Positions 7,901 to 14,571 of a DNA stretch of 17,816 nucleotides are shown here, piece by piece. The DNA is from Fidelibacterota bacterium. GTDB taxonomy: Bacteria; Fidelibacterota; Marinisomatia; Marinisomatales; TCS55. The stretch's first letter is position 1. Every line of letters starts with the position of its first letter. The DNA lies in assembly GCA_002713385.1 (NCBI GenBank), contig PAWC01000019.1, positions 31,356-49,171 of the forward strand. The letters run 5' to 3'. Made by a program: the position numbers and the translations under genes. The notes under the pieces are model-generated. The model made no database searches. It was given only the letters and a program-made list of their open reading frames with translations, and was not told the origin of the DNA.

Positions 7901-10381
7901 TACGAACCTATCGTAGGATCAGCATTTAATGAACCAATCGTTAGTTTCGAGATGAATGAAAAATTAGCTGAAGGAATTTTAACATTTAAACAAACTGGTG
8001 GTAAAACAGATACTAATAGTCCACATGACATATTAATTCTACCACCTTTTAATGACCAAGGCCGTTTTGATGGAGTCAGCCTCGCCAATGATGTTATTCT
8101 ACAGGATGGCAGTGAATACTCAATAATATTTAATGCACGTGATCCTGCTGGAAATGTTTCATCACCAGTAGCAGTAGACAGTATTCTATATGATATTACT
8201 GCACCAGTTATTGAAACTATTTTACCAATTGCTGGTTCATTTCTTCGCGATATGATTGTTCAATATACAGTTGATGAAACGTTAATTGATGGTCGAATTG
8301 ATATTATTGCAAGTAATAATCCAAATAGTTCTCATTCAATACCGTTAACCGATATTCAATTAAAACCAGGTGTTCACGATGTAAATGTGTTAAATCATGT
8401 ATCTTTAGTCAGTGGCACAGAGTATACCATAGAAGTATCAGGAAAAGATAGGGCAGGTAATAATTCATCAGCAAAAGAAGTTGATAAATTGGTTTATGAT
8501 ATTGAACCACCCATATTGAAAATTACTTCTCCAGCATTTGGTTCTAGGGTAAATCATACATTATTATCATTTATTATTGGTGAAAAACTTCAAGATTTAA
8601 AAGTAACGTGGATTGATGATAATAAAATAGCAAGTATAGTTAATTTACCTGATCGCTACTATGCTCCCGAACAATATGATCAGATAATCCTTGCCAATGC
8701 TCCGACATTGACTAGCGGTATGAACTATTATATAATCTTATCAGGTACAGATATGGCAGGAAATTATAATGAAGTTAAAGTTTATAATGTAGAATACGAT
8801 GATTCACCTCCTATTTTTTCAGCTGTGAGTCCAACATCAGGTTCATTTATTAATAATATTAAAATTCAATTTAGTTTCAATGAGCCATTGCAATCTGGCA
8901 GGGTGTTGTGGAATGCAATTGGTGGTGCAGTTGATCCATTAAGTCCTAGAACTGTTGAATTGGTTGACATTGAATTAGAAACTTTAATGGAAGCTCCTTC
9001 AAAGTTAAAGAATCAAATGGATCTTAACGATGGAACTATATATGAAATATCAATTGAAGGTACAGATCTTGCAGGTAATAATAATTCAACAGTCATAGCT
9101 GAAAATATTTCCTTTGATATTTCCGCTCCTATAGCGCAATTGATAACACCTGAAAACAACTCTTATAAAAACCATGATAATCTTGACTATAACCTTGAAG
9201 AAGATTTGCAATCTGGATATATTGTTTGGAAAAGACAACTAGGGTCAATTGACCCAACAACACATACAATTAATTTATCTGGAGATTTATTAAAATCTGG
9301 AACGCACTCTAATAGTTCATTGGATGATCTACCTTTGGTTAGCGGAGCACAATATAAAGTTGAATTAAGGGGTATCGATTTAGCGGGTAATTCCACCGTT
9401 GGAGTTAGCGAACGGGTATTTTTTTATGACACGACACCACCGCGGATCACAATGGATTCACCTATAGATGGTGCATCGATTAATCATCTCAATTTTAGTT
9501 TTACAATTTCTGAACCAATTTATAATGGTCAATTAATTTTCACTGATGAAAATGGTCAAATTGGTAAACATCCTTTATCAGCTGATCAGTTAAATACTTT
9601 AGTGTTGGTTGATGATCCTTTATTTATACCAGTTAATCTTCAGGATGGATCTACATATTCTCTCAAATTAATAGGTGCAGATGTTGCAGGAAATAGTGCT
9701 GATTCAGACATACAGAATGGTATTCACTATGATATAACAAAACCATCTTTTTCGATCAATACACCTAAAGGTGGAGGAGTGTATATAGGTTCAAACATTA
9801 GTTATTCTTTAAGCGAAGATATAGCATCAGGCACAGCTACTTGGATGCGGGTCAGTGGCAAACCTGATCCATTGTCACCTCATAATATCACATTAAATAC
9901 AGAGGAAAATTCAGTTGGTGATCATAACAATACTAAATTAACTAATCAATCAAAACTAAATTTGGGATCAGTTTATTCATTAACAATGAAAGGGATTGAT
10001 GCAGCTGGAAACGAAAGTTTACCTTCAACAATCAACGATATAGCACATATTAGGTCTTTAGACGGTAATTGGTTTTTCCAAGGAGCCATTATGTCAGTTG
10101 TTTGGACATTTGAAGGAGACCCTGGGAGTGATGGTACTACTGGTACATTTGCACAAGGTATGCAAATGGGTTCAAAAATCAGTAATCAAGAACATGGACG
10201 CTATGAAATTGATTTTTCTTCAAAACCGTGGACACTAAGTTATTCGATGGATAAACCTGGACAAAGCAGGATTAGTATATTTGAATTTCAGGATGAAAAT
10301 CATTTACGTGTGGTCACAGGGGATAAAAAGAAACCCAAAAATTGGACTGATGGAGAAATAATGTTGTATGAATATCGTTAA
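1916..10381 (+). CDS. Giant secreted Ig-like repeat protein (2821 aa, no cysteine)
   Basis: This gene fills nearly half the window. Residues 1-19 are a Sec signal peptide (MKR, a hydrophobic core, then VSA). Residues 20-230 form a leader with three EYDS motifs (79-82, 160-163, 199-202) recalling Rhs/YD-repeat strands. From about 232 to 2709 there are about 24 tandem beta-rich domains averaging 104 residues, each ending in a D-x-AGN motif and joined by a (Y/F)D-x-TPP linker. Residues 2716-2821 form a different C-terminal domain. D-x-AGN plus D-TTAP-like linkers are typical of bacterial Ig-like domains in giant adhesins, where the aspartates can bind Ca2+ at domain junctions. The likely role is therefore a cell-surface or extracellular rod for adhesion or matrix; this is inferred. 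I found no lipobox, LPXTG, type IX sorting domain or type I secretion tail. The start is supported by an AGGGG ribosome site just upstream. Confidence 0.9.
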   Translation: MKRALSVFSVLLITLIVSASTLTTRYYLTELDFISNQPVPESETRFKAHIIASYNDNNDLIKKQFVDRKGEVIQTELYEYDSTNTLKIKDKYISEKSLAQRVHFGPDAKAVEYIEYVYGLDTVKNWTDRFSILDYNDLSQLTNHAFYDVNAFQYGNASFEYDSLDRLLKEEWMQYPSGKTIRSWDHFYNPFTEHKRIMEYDSNGVIVQDLRINPDGTESIFWFTDLEDSVFINNTNLSFKNESVLKWGKVVLYKVDNAGVYVDSIEYVLSNKFLDIGKYETHMGLDSVLLDSTMYDLVFKGKGKSGNDATERKILGVTFDISPPIMDLSVKPFINEAEISFDQSELLSATRLEWIAIHDTSAIITVDFNSTDLLMFGSGSFKPANQINLQDSVYYRVQIVGTDHAGNISLPVIVDSVMFDNSPPVVELTSPNHAEFRNFTTVTFDQNEPLKSWKILIKAIAGKPDINAPYLFETDSSLYNEMFVEKDLAEEFLLNDGTMYRFDLSAIDRTGNISDVFTVDSVTYDITPPLLTTIYPAAGMDINMTKVTYRINEPLRAGEFRWEQTEGTMDSSAPHIIPLIREELLRGDHIRVQLANQLELTDGSLYTLLFVGQDYAGNEGISLPNENILFDAVPPEFSHILPISGSALNYQHVSYTLSEKIEKGSITWNWTGGVKDAVAPHIVQFMNEEKEGVGHDTLLMTMNPTLVDGGIYRMEFDATDRAGNLAETYIVENILYDFTTPVLTVNYPTSMSFLPTKNFTYNLSETLEEGKFILERTGGKEDSLSTHEITLTNIEKTSGVHSDIQLVSTPKVVEGTIYKLSFIGKDRANNYTVPISIFGMQYDFTPPELALLYLPDSTDVNHLFINYYLSELLKEASITWERTGGNNDPKGTHQQFLLDSELDEGTHTNTRILNSPNLIDGAIYTISIFGKDRAENKSNVAKIEKIRYDFTAPTITLSDPQPSTYVPTPAITYNLSEALHQGNISFIRSGGTFDPLSPHIIAMNLDLRQKGLHEKIFQDDGPVLTEGTIYTISISGKDRAGNNAIVGSTSEVTYDAIPPSLTIETPDSSLFVNNNLVSFTKSENLKSSTIIWTQIGGNSDPSAPHYVDLVDTELNKGINKNYSLTNAPKLKDGAIYDISMQAKDFAGNESDKMVIAGVLYDITLPVLQIVAPGNNHYTQGSELTFSHSEALANGSLSWDGRRENGTELSTTWNLNSQILQMGVYNLNDYYEPQLEDGGNYTISYTAEDLAGNKAQIVEIMNYKVDRTQPVFSTLLPVDDSFINETHVGFTLNEDIASGTVTFKTDKQEQIVNLQDRELNRGEHPLRSLLAQPSWIDGNKYTIKFFGTDFAGNVSDTATIKNINYDITPPLLSVESPLAETFINETTVHFTVNEPLLEGQLILEPISGSLVIENILEEHLLQDEHELNYALNLEEKIPYSIYIQGVDRAGNTGKSLPVENVRFDITKPELVIIFPMSGSIVNHDRVSYNLSEDLFSGKMIWKNVNDLDETAVNEIILISEELTAGDHTNITLNKVPELIDGESYMINMEGADLAGNENNAVPITSYIYDSSPPVFTNLSPKPGSIVNAIDLGFTIDEDLAKGTIIFTRTAGVEDEKSPHVVNLTGSRLKEGERGGVLPKAMLTLMNGAVYDIELIGEDFAGNVSVKTIIENIAYDDEPPVVTLKVPENNTYTNSLALDYLIGEDMVAGQIKVSIDKIKEIVIELTETQRLEGEYTRFIPDEFLTLNDGATFDFELTGSDVAGNLSLPYSIKNVKYDTTHPKIDIIAPASDEAINYSTMYIDISEDITDGFLVVEQTGGVLDTRSPHKITLLNQEMKGGEYKNLIFANGPILQNGSIYTFEFTGQDFAGNEVRSTKVTNVLYDIEPPVVSLSKPVDAEQIKTTNVSYLLSDNLSKGLITFEWTSGTTDTISPHIVELYGSQLRQGAQIDIDLNLMDILSDGARYKVYIQGFDKAGNESEVATIHNVLYDVLPPVLNLYEPIVGSAFNEPIVSFEMNEKLAEGILTFKQTGGKTDTNSPHDILILPPFNDQGRFDGVSLANDVILQDGSEYSIIFNARDPAGNVSSPVAVDSILYDITAPVIETILPIAGSFLRDMIVQYTVDETLIDGRIDIIASNNPNSSHSIPLTDIQLKPGVHDVNVLNHVSLVSGTEYTIEVSGKDRAGNNSSAKEVDKLVYDIEPPILKITSPAFGSRVNHTLLSFIIGEKLQDLKVTWIDDNKIASIVNLPDRYYAPEQYDQIILANAPTLTSGMNYYIILSGTDMAGNYNEVKVYNVEYDDSPPIFSAVSPTSGSFINNIKIQFSFNEPLQSGRVLWNAIGGAVDPLSPRTVELVDIELETLMEAPSKLKNQMDLNDGTIYEISIEGTDLAGNNNSTVIAENISFDISAPIAQLITPENNSYKNHDNLDYNLEEDLQSGYIVWKRQLGSIDPTTHTINLSGDLLKSGTHSNSSLDDLPLVSGAQYKVELRGIDLAGNSTVGVSERVFFYDTTPPRITMDSPIDGASINHLNFSFTISEPIYNGQLIFTDENGQIGKHPLSADQLNTLVLVDDPLFIPVNLQDGSTYSLKLIGADVAGNSADSDIQNGIHYDITKPSFSINTPKGGGVYIGSNISYSLSEDIASGTATWMRVSGKPDPLSPHNITLNTEENSVGDHNNTKLTNQSKLNLGSVYSLTMKGIDAAGNESLPSTINDIAHIRSLDGNWFFQGAIMSVVWTFEGDPGSDGTTGTFAQGMQMGSKISNQEHGRYEIDFSSKPWTLSYSMDKPGQSRISIFEFQDENHLRVVTGDKKKPKNWTDGEIMLYEYR
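2609..10042 (+). repeat. Array of about 24 diverged protein-level repeats (about 312 bp each) in the giant gene
   Basis: Twenty-three D-x-AGN-type junctions can be counted from residue ~396 to 2699, plus a degenerate first unit at about 232-319 that ends in GKGKSGND instead. A composite unit reads: N-x3-V-x-Y-x-LSE-x2-L-x2-G-x-I-x-W, then a (T/S)GG-x2-D-x2-SPH block, then EL-x2-G-x-H, L-x-DG-x-IY, G-x-DRAGN and YD-x-TPP. No two units are near-identical in DNA: third positions and many residues differ. The array is therefore old and sequence-diverged, unlike recently expanded adhesin repeats. The two junctions with the weakest AGN match are at residues ~840 (RANN) and ~942 (RAEN). Confidence 0.85.
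10061..10378 (+). other. C-terminal TIGR03067-like (lipocalin-type barrel) domain of the giant protein
   Basis: Residues 2716-2821 break completely from the repeat pattern. The segment opens with DGNW and then shows a (V)VWTFEG strand, GRYEIDFSSKPWTLSYSM, ISIFEF-x-DENHLRVV and KKPKNW. This order (LxGxW, GxYxID-x-SKPxTLxxx, IxExxxxxLxV, then a KP motif) resembles the TIGR03067 domain common in Planctomycetes proteins and other small lipocalin-like barrels. The assignment is by motif impression only. It could serve as a cap, an anchor or a ligand-binding end of the rod; nothing in the sequence decides which. Confidence 0.45.
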
Positions 10382-10395
10382 TCTATACATTGAGA

Positions 10396-10424
10396 TTGGA
10401 CAAGTGTTTCATGTACGGTAAATT
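10396..10424 (+). promoter_or_regulatory. Weak candidate sigma-70-type promoter before the acidic-tail protein
   Basis: TTGGAC at 10396-10401 and TAAATT at 10419-10424 are separated by exactly 17 bases. They match the -35 and -10 consensus at only 3 and 4 of 6 positions. The location, 15 bases past the stop of the giant gene and about 43 bases before the next ATG, is sensible for a new transcription unit. This is a suggestion, not a confident call. Confidence 0.25.
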
Positions 10425-10466
10425 TGCCGGCTTATTTTGAACAAGATTTAAAAGGATATTATTACT

Positions 10467-11078
10467 ATGGCAAAAGGAACATCATTTGCAGACAAATCCA
10501 AAGGAAAGAAAAAAATAAATCAGACCTTTGTGAAATATGTAAAGAGTATTAAATCAGAAAAAACAGGACACTGGCGTTTTAATGAAAAAATGATTGCCCT
10601 AAAAAGCGGTGAAAACCTGGATGGTGCTATAAAAAGGTTAGAAGAAGAATCTTTTGCACTTGATTTGGATCTTTCAAATATGAAAACAGCTGTAGAAGAA
10701 ACTATTGAAGCTCAAGATGAGCAAGTCGAAACGGAGGTTGCTGTTGTAGCTGATGAAGTAGAAGAAACTGTAGAATTGACTGAAGACAAAGAAGAAGCAT
10801 CTGTTGAAGAAACTCCTTCAGAAGAACAGGTAGCAGAGTTGCCATCAGAAGGAGCTCCAGCAAAAGCGGAAGCAGAGGAAGAAGAAATACCTCCTGCATT
10901 GGAAGCCAAAGAAACCGCGGAAGAAGAAAAAGCAGCAATTCTTGATCCTGATGAAGAGGTGAGCATTGAAGAAGCTCCCAAAGAGGAAAAAGTTCCAGTT
11001 GACGCCACTGAAGAAGAATCTTTAGAAGAACATAGTAAAGAATTATCAAATGAAGATAAAAAGAAGCAATCTGGATAA
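10467..11078 (+). CDS. Small protein with basic N-terminal domain and long acidic Glu/Ala-rich tail
   Basis: This 203-residue protein is split by charge. Residues 1-48 are strongly basic (a KSKGKKK cluster, then KYVKSIKSEKTGHWRF-x-EK), residues 49-75 look like a short helix, and from about 78 to the end the chain is Glu/Ala/Pro/Val-rich with only scattered lysines, probably disordered. There is no signal peptide, so it should be cytoplasmic. The SxKTGxWRFxEKM stretch (30-42) faintly resembles DUF4295, a small basic protein encoded beside ribosomal protein genes in Bacteroidota; that likeness is by eye. Its neighbours (tRNA-Ser genes, gltX, glnS) hint at a translation or RNA link, but function is unknown. 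An AAAAGGA ribosome site lies about 10 bases before the ATG, supporting the start. Confidence 0.8.
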   Translation: MAKGTSFADKSKGKKKINQTFVKYVKSIKSEKTGHWRFNEKMIALKSGENLDGAIKRLEEESFALDLDLSNMKTAVEETIEAQDEQVETEVAVVADEVEETVELTEDKEEASVEETPSEEQVAELPSEGAPAKAEAEEEEIPPALEAKETAEEEKAAILDPDEEVSIEEAPKEEKVPVDATEEESLEEHSKELSNEDKKKQSG

Positions 11079-11138
11079 TCCTCCTATGTGTATTAAAGTT
11101 GGTTAACCGCGTATTTTTTAAAAAGTAATTGATTTATT

Positions 11139-11223
11139 GGAGAGGTGTCCGAGTGGCTGAAGGAGCACGCTTGGAAAGCGTGTAAACGGCAACGTTTCGT
11201 GGGTTCGAATCCCACCCTCTCCG
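11139..11223 (+). tRNA. tRNA-Ser (anticodon GGA)
   Basis: A full class II cloverleaf can be folded. The acceptor stem GGAGAGG pairs with CCTCTCC (11216-11222), with discriminator G at 11223. The anticodon stem CACGC/GCGTG encloses loop TTGGAAA, with anticodon GGA at 11173-11175 reading UCC and UCU. The long variable arm has an AAACG/CGTTT stem. The T arm is GTGGG-TTCGAAT-CCCAC. The 3' CCA is not encoded (CAG follows the discriminator), so it must be added by a nucleotidyltransferase. Confidence 0.97.
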
Positions 11224-11244
11224 CAGGATTTAAAAGACATATCA

Positions 11245-11331
11245 GGAGGCGTGGCAGAGCGGTTGAATGCACTGGTCTTGAAAACCAGCAAGGGTTTATG
11301 CCCTTCAGAGGTTCGAATCCTCTCGCCTCCG
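11245..11331 (+). tRNA. tRNA-Ser (anticodon TGA)
   Basis: A second class II cloverleaf starts 21 bases after the first tRNA. The acceptor GGAGGCG pairs with CGCCTCC (11324-11330), with discriminator G at 11331. The anticodon stem CTGGT/ACCAG holds loop CTTGAAA, with anticodon TGA at 11279-11281 reading UCA and wobble partners. The variable arm forms an AAGGG/CCCTT stem. The T arm is AGAGG-TTCGAAT-CCTCT. CCA is not encoded. The short spacing suggests one precursor transcript with the GGA tRNA; together the two cover UCN codons apart from any UCG-specific partner. Confidence 0.97.
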
Positions 11332-11386
11332 CACTCTTACACTGCATAACAATGTGCAGGCAAAAAAAAGTAGTGTAATAAAAATA

Positions 11387-11430
11387 TGAAGCTAATCTAT
11401 TCTTTACAATGTTAGAATTGATTAGCTTTT
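11387..11430 (+). terminator. Long hairpin between the tRNA-Ser pair and gltX (terminator or gltX leader structure)
   Basis: AAGCTAATC (11389-11397) pairs with GATTAGCTT (11420-11428). After one T-T mismatch, ATTCT (11399-11403) pairs with AGAAT (11414-11418), leaving a 10-base loop. The result is a 9+5 bp stem whose 3' arm ends in TTTT (11427-11430). That fits an AT-rich intrinsic terminator for the tRNA transcript. The hairpin ends only six bases before the gltX ATG, so if gltX is read through from upstream it would also occupy the ribosome-binding region. Confidence 0.5.
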
Positions 11431-11436
11431 CAATAT

Positions 11437-12852
11437 ATGTCTGACCTAAAAATACCAAATGTCCGCTTTGCTCCCAGCCCAACAGGGCAATTGCATTTAG
11501 GCAGCGCCCGCACTGCACTATTCAATTACTTATTCGCAAAACATCATAATGGAAAATTTTATCTACGCATTGAAGACACGGATAAAGAACGCTCCAAACA
11601 AGAACATGTTGAACAAATATGTTCATCCCTGGAATGGTTGGGATTGGAGTGGGATGGTGAGCCCTTATTTCAATCTACACGACTTGAAAAATATCAATCT
11701 GTTGTGCAAACATTACTTGCTAATAATTCAGCCTATCGCTGTTTTTGTTCAAAAATTATTTTGGAAGCGGCTCGTGCTGGAGGCTCGTATCAATATCCGG
11801 GGACGTGCCGTAATTTGTCTGAAGATGATGTTCAACAGCATATGAATTCTGGCGAAGGTTTTGTTGTTCGTCTTCATATCCCCGAAGGTGAAACAGCTTT
11901 TGATGATTTAATTTACGGGCCTGTACAGGTTAATCATGAAGAAATTGATGATTTTATCATCGCCCGTTCAGATGGACATCCCACATATAATCTTACTGCA
12001 GTTGTTGATGACCATGATATGGATATAACGCATGTAATCAGAGGTGAGGATCATATCAGTAATACTCCCAAGCAGATTTTGATCTACAATGTTTTGGGGT
12101 ATACACTCCCACGCTTTGCTCATTTACCCATGATTTTAGGCCCGGATAAGAAAAGCTTGAGCAAACGTCATGGTGCGTCCGGTGTGCAGCAATTCAAAGA
12201 TGATGGCTATTTGCCAGACGCTTTGTTGAATTACCTGGCTCTGCTCGGATGGAATTCAGGATCGGAACAGGAAATATTTATATTGGATGAAATAATCGCT
12301 TTATTTGATATGGGCCAAATTCACAAAAAGGGTGCCGTGTATGATGAACAAAAACTTTCCTGGATCAGTGGCCAGCATATGATGAGGCTGGGAACAGCCA
12401 AGATTCTGGAAGGTATCCATGAAATTGATGAATCATGGGGTAAAGGTTTTGAAATACATTATTTATATGCGGTGCTGGAGCAATTAAAACAACGCTCAAA
12501 ATCATTACTGGATTTTATTGAGCAATCGGCATATTATTTCAACGGTCCAGAATCGTATGATGAGAAATCAGCGCATAAGAACTGGAAAGATGAATCTACT
12601 AACGAGTTTATCATTTATTATAAAAATTGTTTAGAAGCAGTTGAGCAGTGGGATGCAGAAGAAGTAGAAGCATCATTGAGAAAAACAGCTGAGGAAAATG
12701 ATATATCCGCTGGGAAATTAATACATCCAACACGTCTGGCATTGAGCGGTTTTCCGAGCGGTCCATCATTATTTGCCATGATGGCATTGCTGGGTAAGGA
12801 TGTGTGCATCCGCAGATTAAACAAAGCATTAGAAATATTCCCTCTTAAATAA
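11437..12852 (+). CDS. gltX: Glutamyl-tRNA synthetase
   Basis: A 471-residue class I synthetase that attaches glutamate to tRNA-Glu in the cytoplasm; length is normal for bacterial GltX. It starts with the signature [14 protein letters not shown] (9-22), with HLGS at 20-23 as the HIGH motif. The KMSKS equivalent is KKSLSKR (238-244). A zinc site like that of the E. coli enzyme is visible: C102-x-C104, then Y120-x3-C124. [10 protein letters not shown] (44-53) and [11 protein letters not shown] are further family blocks. A GlnRS gene follows immediately, so this enzyme is probably discriminating (tRNA-Glu only); this is inferred. No Shine-Dalgarno precedes the ATG and a hairpin abuts it. The stop codon TAA shares its last base with the ATG of glnS, indicating coupled translation. 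Confidence 0.96.
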   Translation: MSDLKIPNVRFAPSPTGQLHLGSARTALFNYLFAKHHNGKFYLRIEDTDKERSKQEHVEQICSSLEWLGLEWDGEPLFQSTRLEKYQSVVQTLLANNSAYRCFCSKIILEAARAGGSYQYPGTCRNLSEDDVQQHMNSGEGFVVRLHIPEGETAFDDLIYGPVQVNHEEIDDFIIARSDGHPTYNLTAVVDDHDMDITHVIRGEDHISNTPKQILIYNVLGYTLPRFAHLPMILGPDKKSLSKRHGASGVQQFKDDGYLPDALLNYLALLGWNSGSEQEIFILDEIIALFDMGQIHKKGAVYDEQKLSWISGQHMMRLGTAKILEGIHEIDESWGKGFEIHYLYAVLEQLKQRSKSLLDFIEQSAYYFNGPESYDEKSAHKNWKDESTNEFIIYYKNCLEAVEQWDAEEVEASLRKTAEENDISAGKLIHPTRLALSGFPSGPSLFAMMALLGKDVCIRRLNKALEIFPLK

Positions 12853-14531
12853 TGAATGTAAAAAAGCACCGCCATTTTATTCAGCGTATTATCGATGAAG
12901 ATAATGCTACGGGAAAATTTGACAATCGTGTGCACACACGTTTTCCGCCGGAACCAAATGGACATCTACACATCGGTCACGCCAAAGCCATTTGTCTTGA
13001 CTTTGGTATAGCTCACGAATATGATGGTAAATGCAATCTGCGTTTTGATGATACGAATCCTATTGCAGAAGAAGAGGAATTTGTAGACGCTATTAAGGAA
13101 GATGTACACTGGTTAGGTTTTGAATGGGATAATTTATGTTTTGCATCAGATTATTTTCTGCAAATGTATGATTTAGCGGTGCAATTGATTAAACAAGGTG
13201 ATGCTTTTATTTGTGACCTGACAGCTGATGAGATTAGAAAAACTAGAGGAACTTTGACAGAACATGGAAAAGAGAGTTCTTATCGAGAACGAACAATAGA
13301 GGAAAATTTAGATCTGTTTAAACGCATGAGAAGTGGTGAATTTCCAAATGGCAGTCGAACACTGCGTGCAAAAATAGATATGGCGCATCCTAACTTGAAT
13401 ATGCGTGATCCGGTGATCTATCGTATTCTTCACGCAACTCATCATAATACGGGTGATAATTGGTGTGTTTATCCCATGTATGATTGGGCACATGGACTAG
13501 AAGATTCCATCGAAGGAGTAACACATTCCTTATGTTCCATTGAATTTGAAGACCATCGACTGCTTTATGATTGGTATTTGGATAAATTAGGTGTTTATCA
13601 TCCACAGCAAATCGAGTTCGCCAGGCTGAATTTGAGTTATACTATCATGTCTAAACGGAAGCTGAAACAATTAGTAGATGGCGGCCATGTAAGTGATTGG
13701 GATGATCCCAGGATGCCCACATTATCAGGTATGCGCAGAAGAGGGTTTACACCACAATCAATTCGTGATTTCATGGATGAAGTGGGAATTGCCAAACGCG
13801 AAAATGTGATGGAGATTGAGAAACTGGAAGCCATTCTACGTGATGACTTGAATAAACGAGCTCAGCGCAGAATGGCGGTATTAAATCCATTAAAAGTAAT
13901 TATAAATAATTATCCGGAAAATGAATCAGAAGAACTAGAAGCGATCAATAACCCTGAAGATGATTCTGCTGGCAGTAGAAAAGTACCCTTTGGACGTGAA
14001 TTATATATTGAGAGTGATGATTTCATGGAGGATCCACCCAAAAAGTTTTTCCGTATGGCACCGGGCAGGGAAGTGCGTTTACGTTATGCTTATTTTATTA
14101 CCTGCAATAAAGTCATCAAGGATGACCAGGGCAATATTATTGAACTGCATTGTACATATGATCCCGAAACGAAAGGCGGTTCAGCTCCGGATGGTAGGAA
14201 AGTAAAAGCAACAATTCATTGGGTATTTGCAAAAGATGCCTTGGATACTGAAGTCCGTTTATATGACAGATTGTTTTCCGTACCTGACCCAGCTGCAGTA
14301 GATAACTTCTTGGATGTATTCAATCCTAATTCTTTGACAGTAATAAGTCATTGTAAAATTGAACCATCCTTACTTGAAGCTGAAATTGGTGAACAAATCC
14401 AGTTTGAACGCTTGGGTTATTTTTGTAAGGACACCGATTCAACGACTGAAACTCCGGTATTTAACCGGACTGTACCTTTGAGAAATACGAGAGCAAAGTT
14501 GGAAAAACAACAGCATGGTCAGAAGAATTAG
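12852..14531 (+). CDS. glnS: Glutaminyl-tRNA synthetase
   Basis: A 559-residue GlnRS, close in length to the E. coli enzyme (about 554), which charges tRNA-Gln with glutamine directly. The class I signature is [16 protein letters not shown] (31-46), with HIGH exact apart from L/I variation, and the KMSKS equivalent is MSKR (266-269). Other GlnRS blocks include [24 protein letters not shown], and the C-terminal anticodon-binding barrels with [12 protein letters not shown] and [10 protein letters not shown]. Bacterial GlnRS derives from an ancient transfer from eukaryotes and is patchily distributed; many bacteria use GatCAB amidation instead. The ATG overlaps the gltX stop by one base (TAATG). 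A second in-frame ATG does not occur nearby; the one at 12856 is in another frame. Confidence 0.96.
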   Translation: MNVKKHRHFIQRIIDEDNATGKFDNRVHTRFPPEPNGHLHIGHAKAICLDFGIAHEYDGKCNLRFDDTNPIAEEEEFVDAIKEDVHWLGFEWDNLCFASDYFLQMYDLAVQLIKQGDAFICDLTADEIRKTRGTLTEHGKESSYRERTIEENLDLFKRMRSGEFPNGSRTLRAKIDMAHPNLNMRDPVIYRILHATHHNTGDNWCVYPMYDWAHGLEDSIEGVTHSLCSIEFEDHRLLYDWYLDKLGVYHPQQIEFARLNLSYTIMSKRKLKQLVDGGHVSDWDDPRMPTLSGMRRRGFTPQSIRDFMDEVGIAKRENVMEIEKLEAILRDDLNKRAQRRMAVLNPLKVIINNYPENESEELEAINNPEDDSAGSRKVPFGRELYIESDDFMEDPPKKFFRMAPGREVRLRYAYFITCNKVIKDDQGNIIELHCTYDPETKGGSAPDGRKVKATIHWVFAKDALDTEVRLYDRLFSVPDPAAVDNFLDVFNPNSLTVISHCKIEPSLLEAEIGEQIQFERLGYFCKDTDSTTETPVFNRTVPLRNTRAKLEKQQHGQKN

Positions 14532-14571
14532 CATTGGCAAAAGGGAAAAAATCCACCTAATTTGGCTACTT

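Noticed and set aside
2609..10042. Recent tandem duplication or assembly collapse in the repeat array
   Set aside because: No pair of units is close to identical at DNA level, so there is no sign of fresh expansion or of the mis-assembly that identical repeats would invite.
10416..10438. Possible terminator after the giant gene (CGGT/GCCG stem followed by GCTTATTTT)
   Set aside because: The stem is only four pairs including a G-T wobble and the T run is broken; it also overlaps the candidate -10 element.
10702..11049. Two long minus-strand frames (10702-11049 and 10712-11008) opposite the acidic-tail gene
   Set aside because: Low-complexity Leu- and Ser-rich products are what the complement of GAA/GAG-rich codons gives. 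The plus-strand gene has a ribosome site and a sensible N-terminal domain.
11337..11378. Inverted repeats after the second tRNA (TTACACT/AGTGTAA and CTGCA/TGCAG)
   Set aside because: The stems overlap each other, have an A run rather than a T run, and are short. They may aid tRNA 3' processing but cannot be called.
11093..11518. Open frames across the tRNA region on both strands (minus 11093-11518; plus 11145-11378)
   Set aside because: They are translations of the two tRNA-Ser genes; peptides with GFEP-type repeats are a well-known artefact of tRNA-Ser loci. The minus frame also runs into gltX.
14515..14571. Longer N-terminus of the FlgO-like protein from ATG 14515
   Set aside because: It puts 19 charged and mixed residues before an otherwise classic signal peptide and overlaps glnS by 17 bases. 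The ATG at 14572 gives a better start, although neither has a clear ribosome site.
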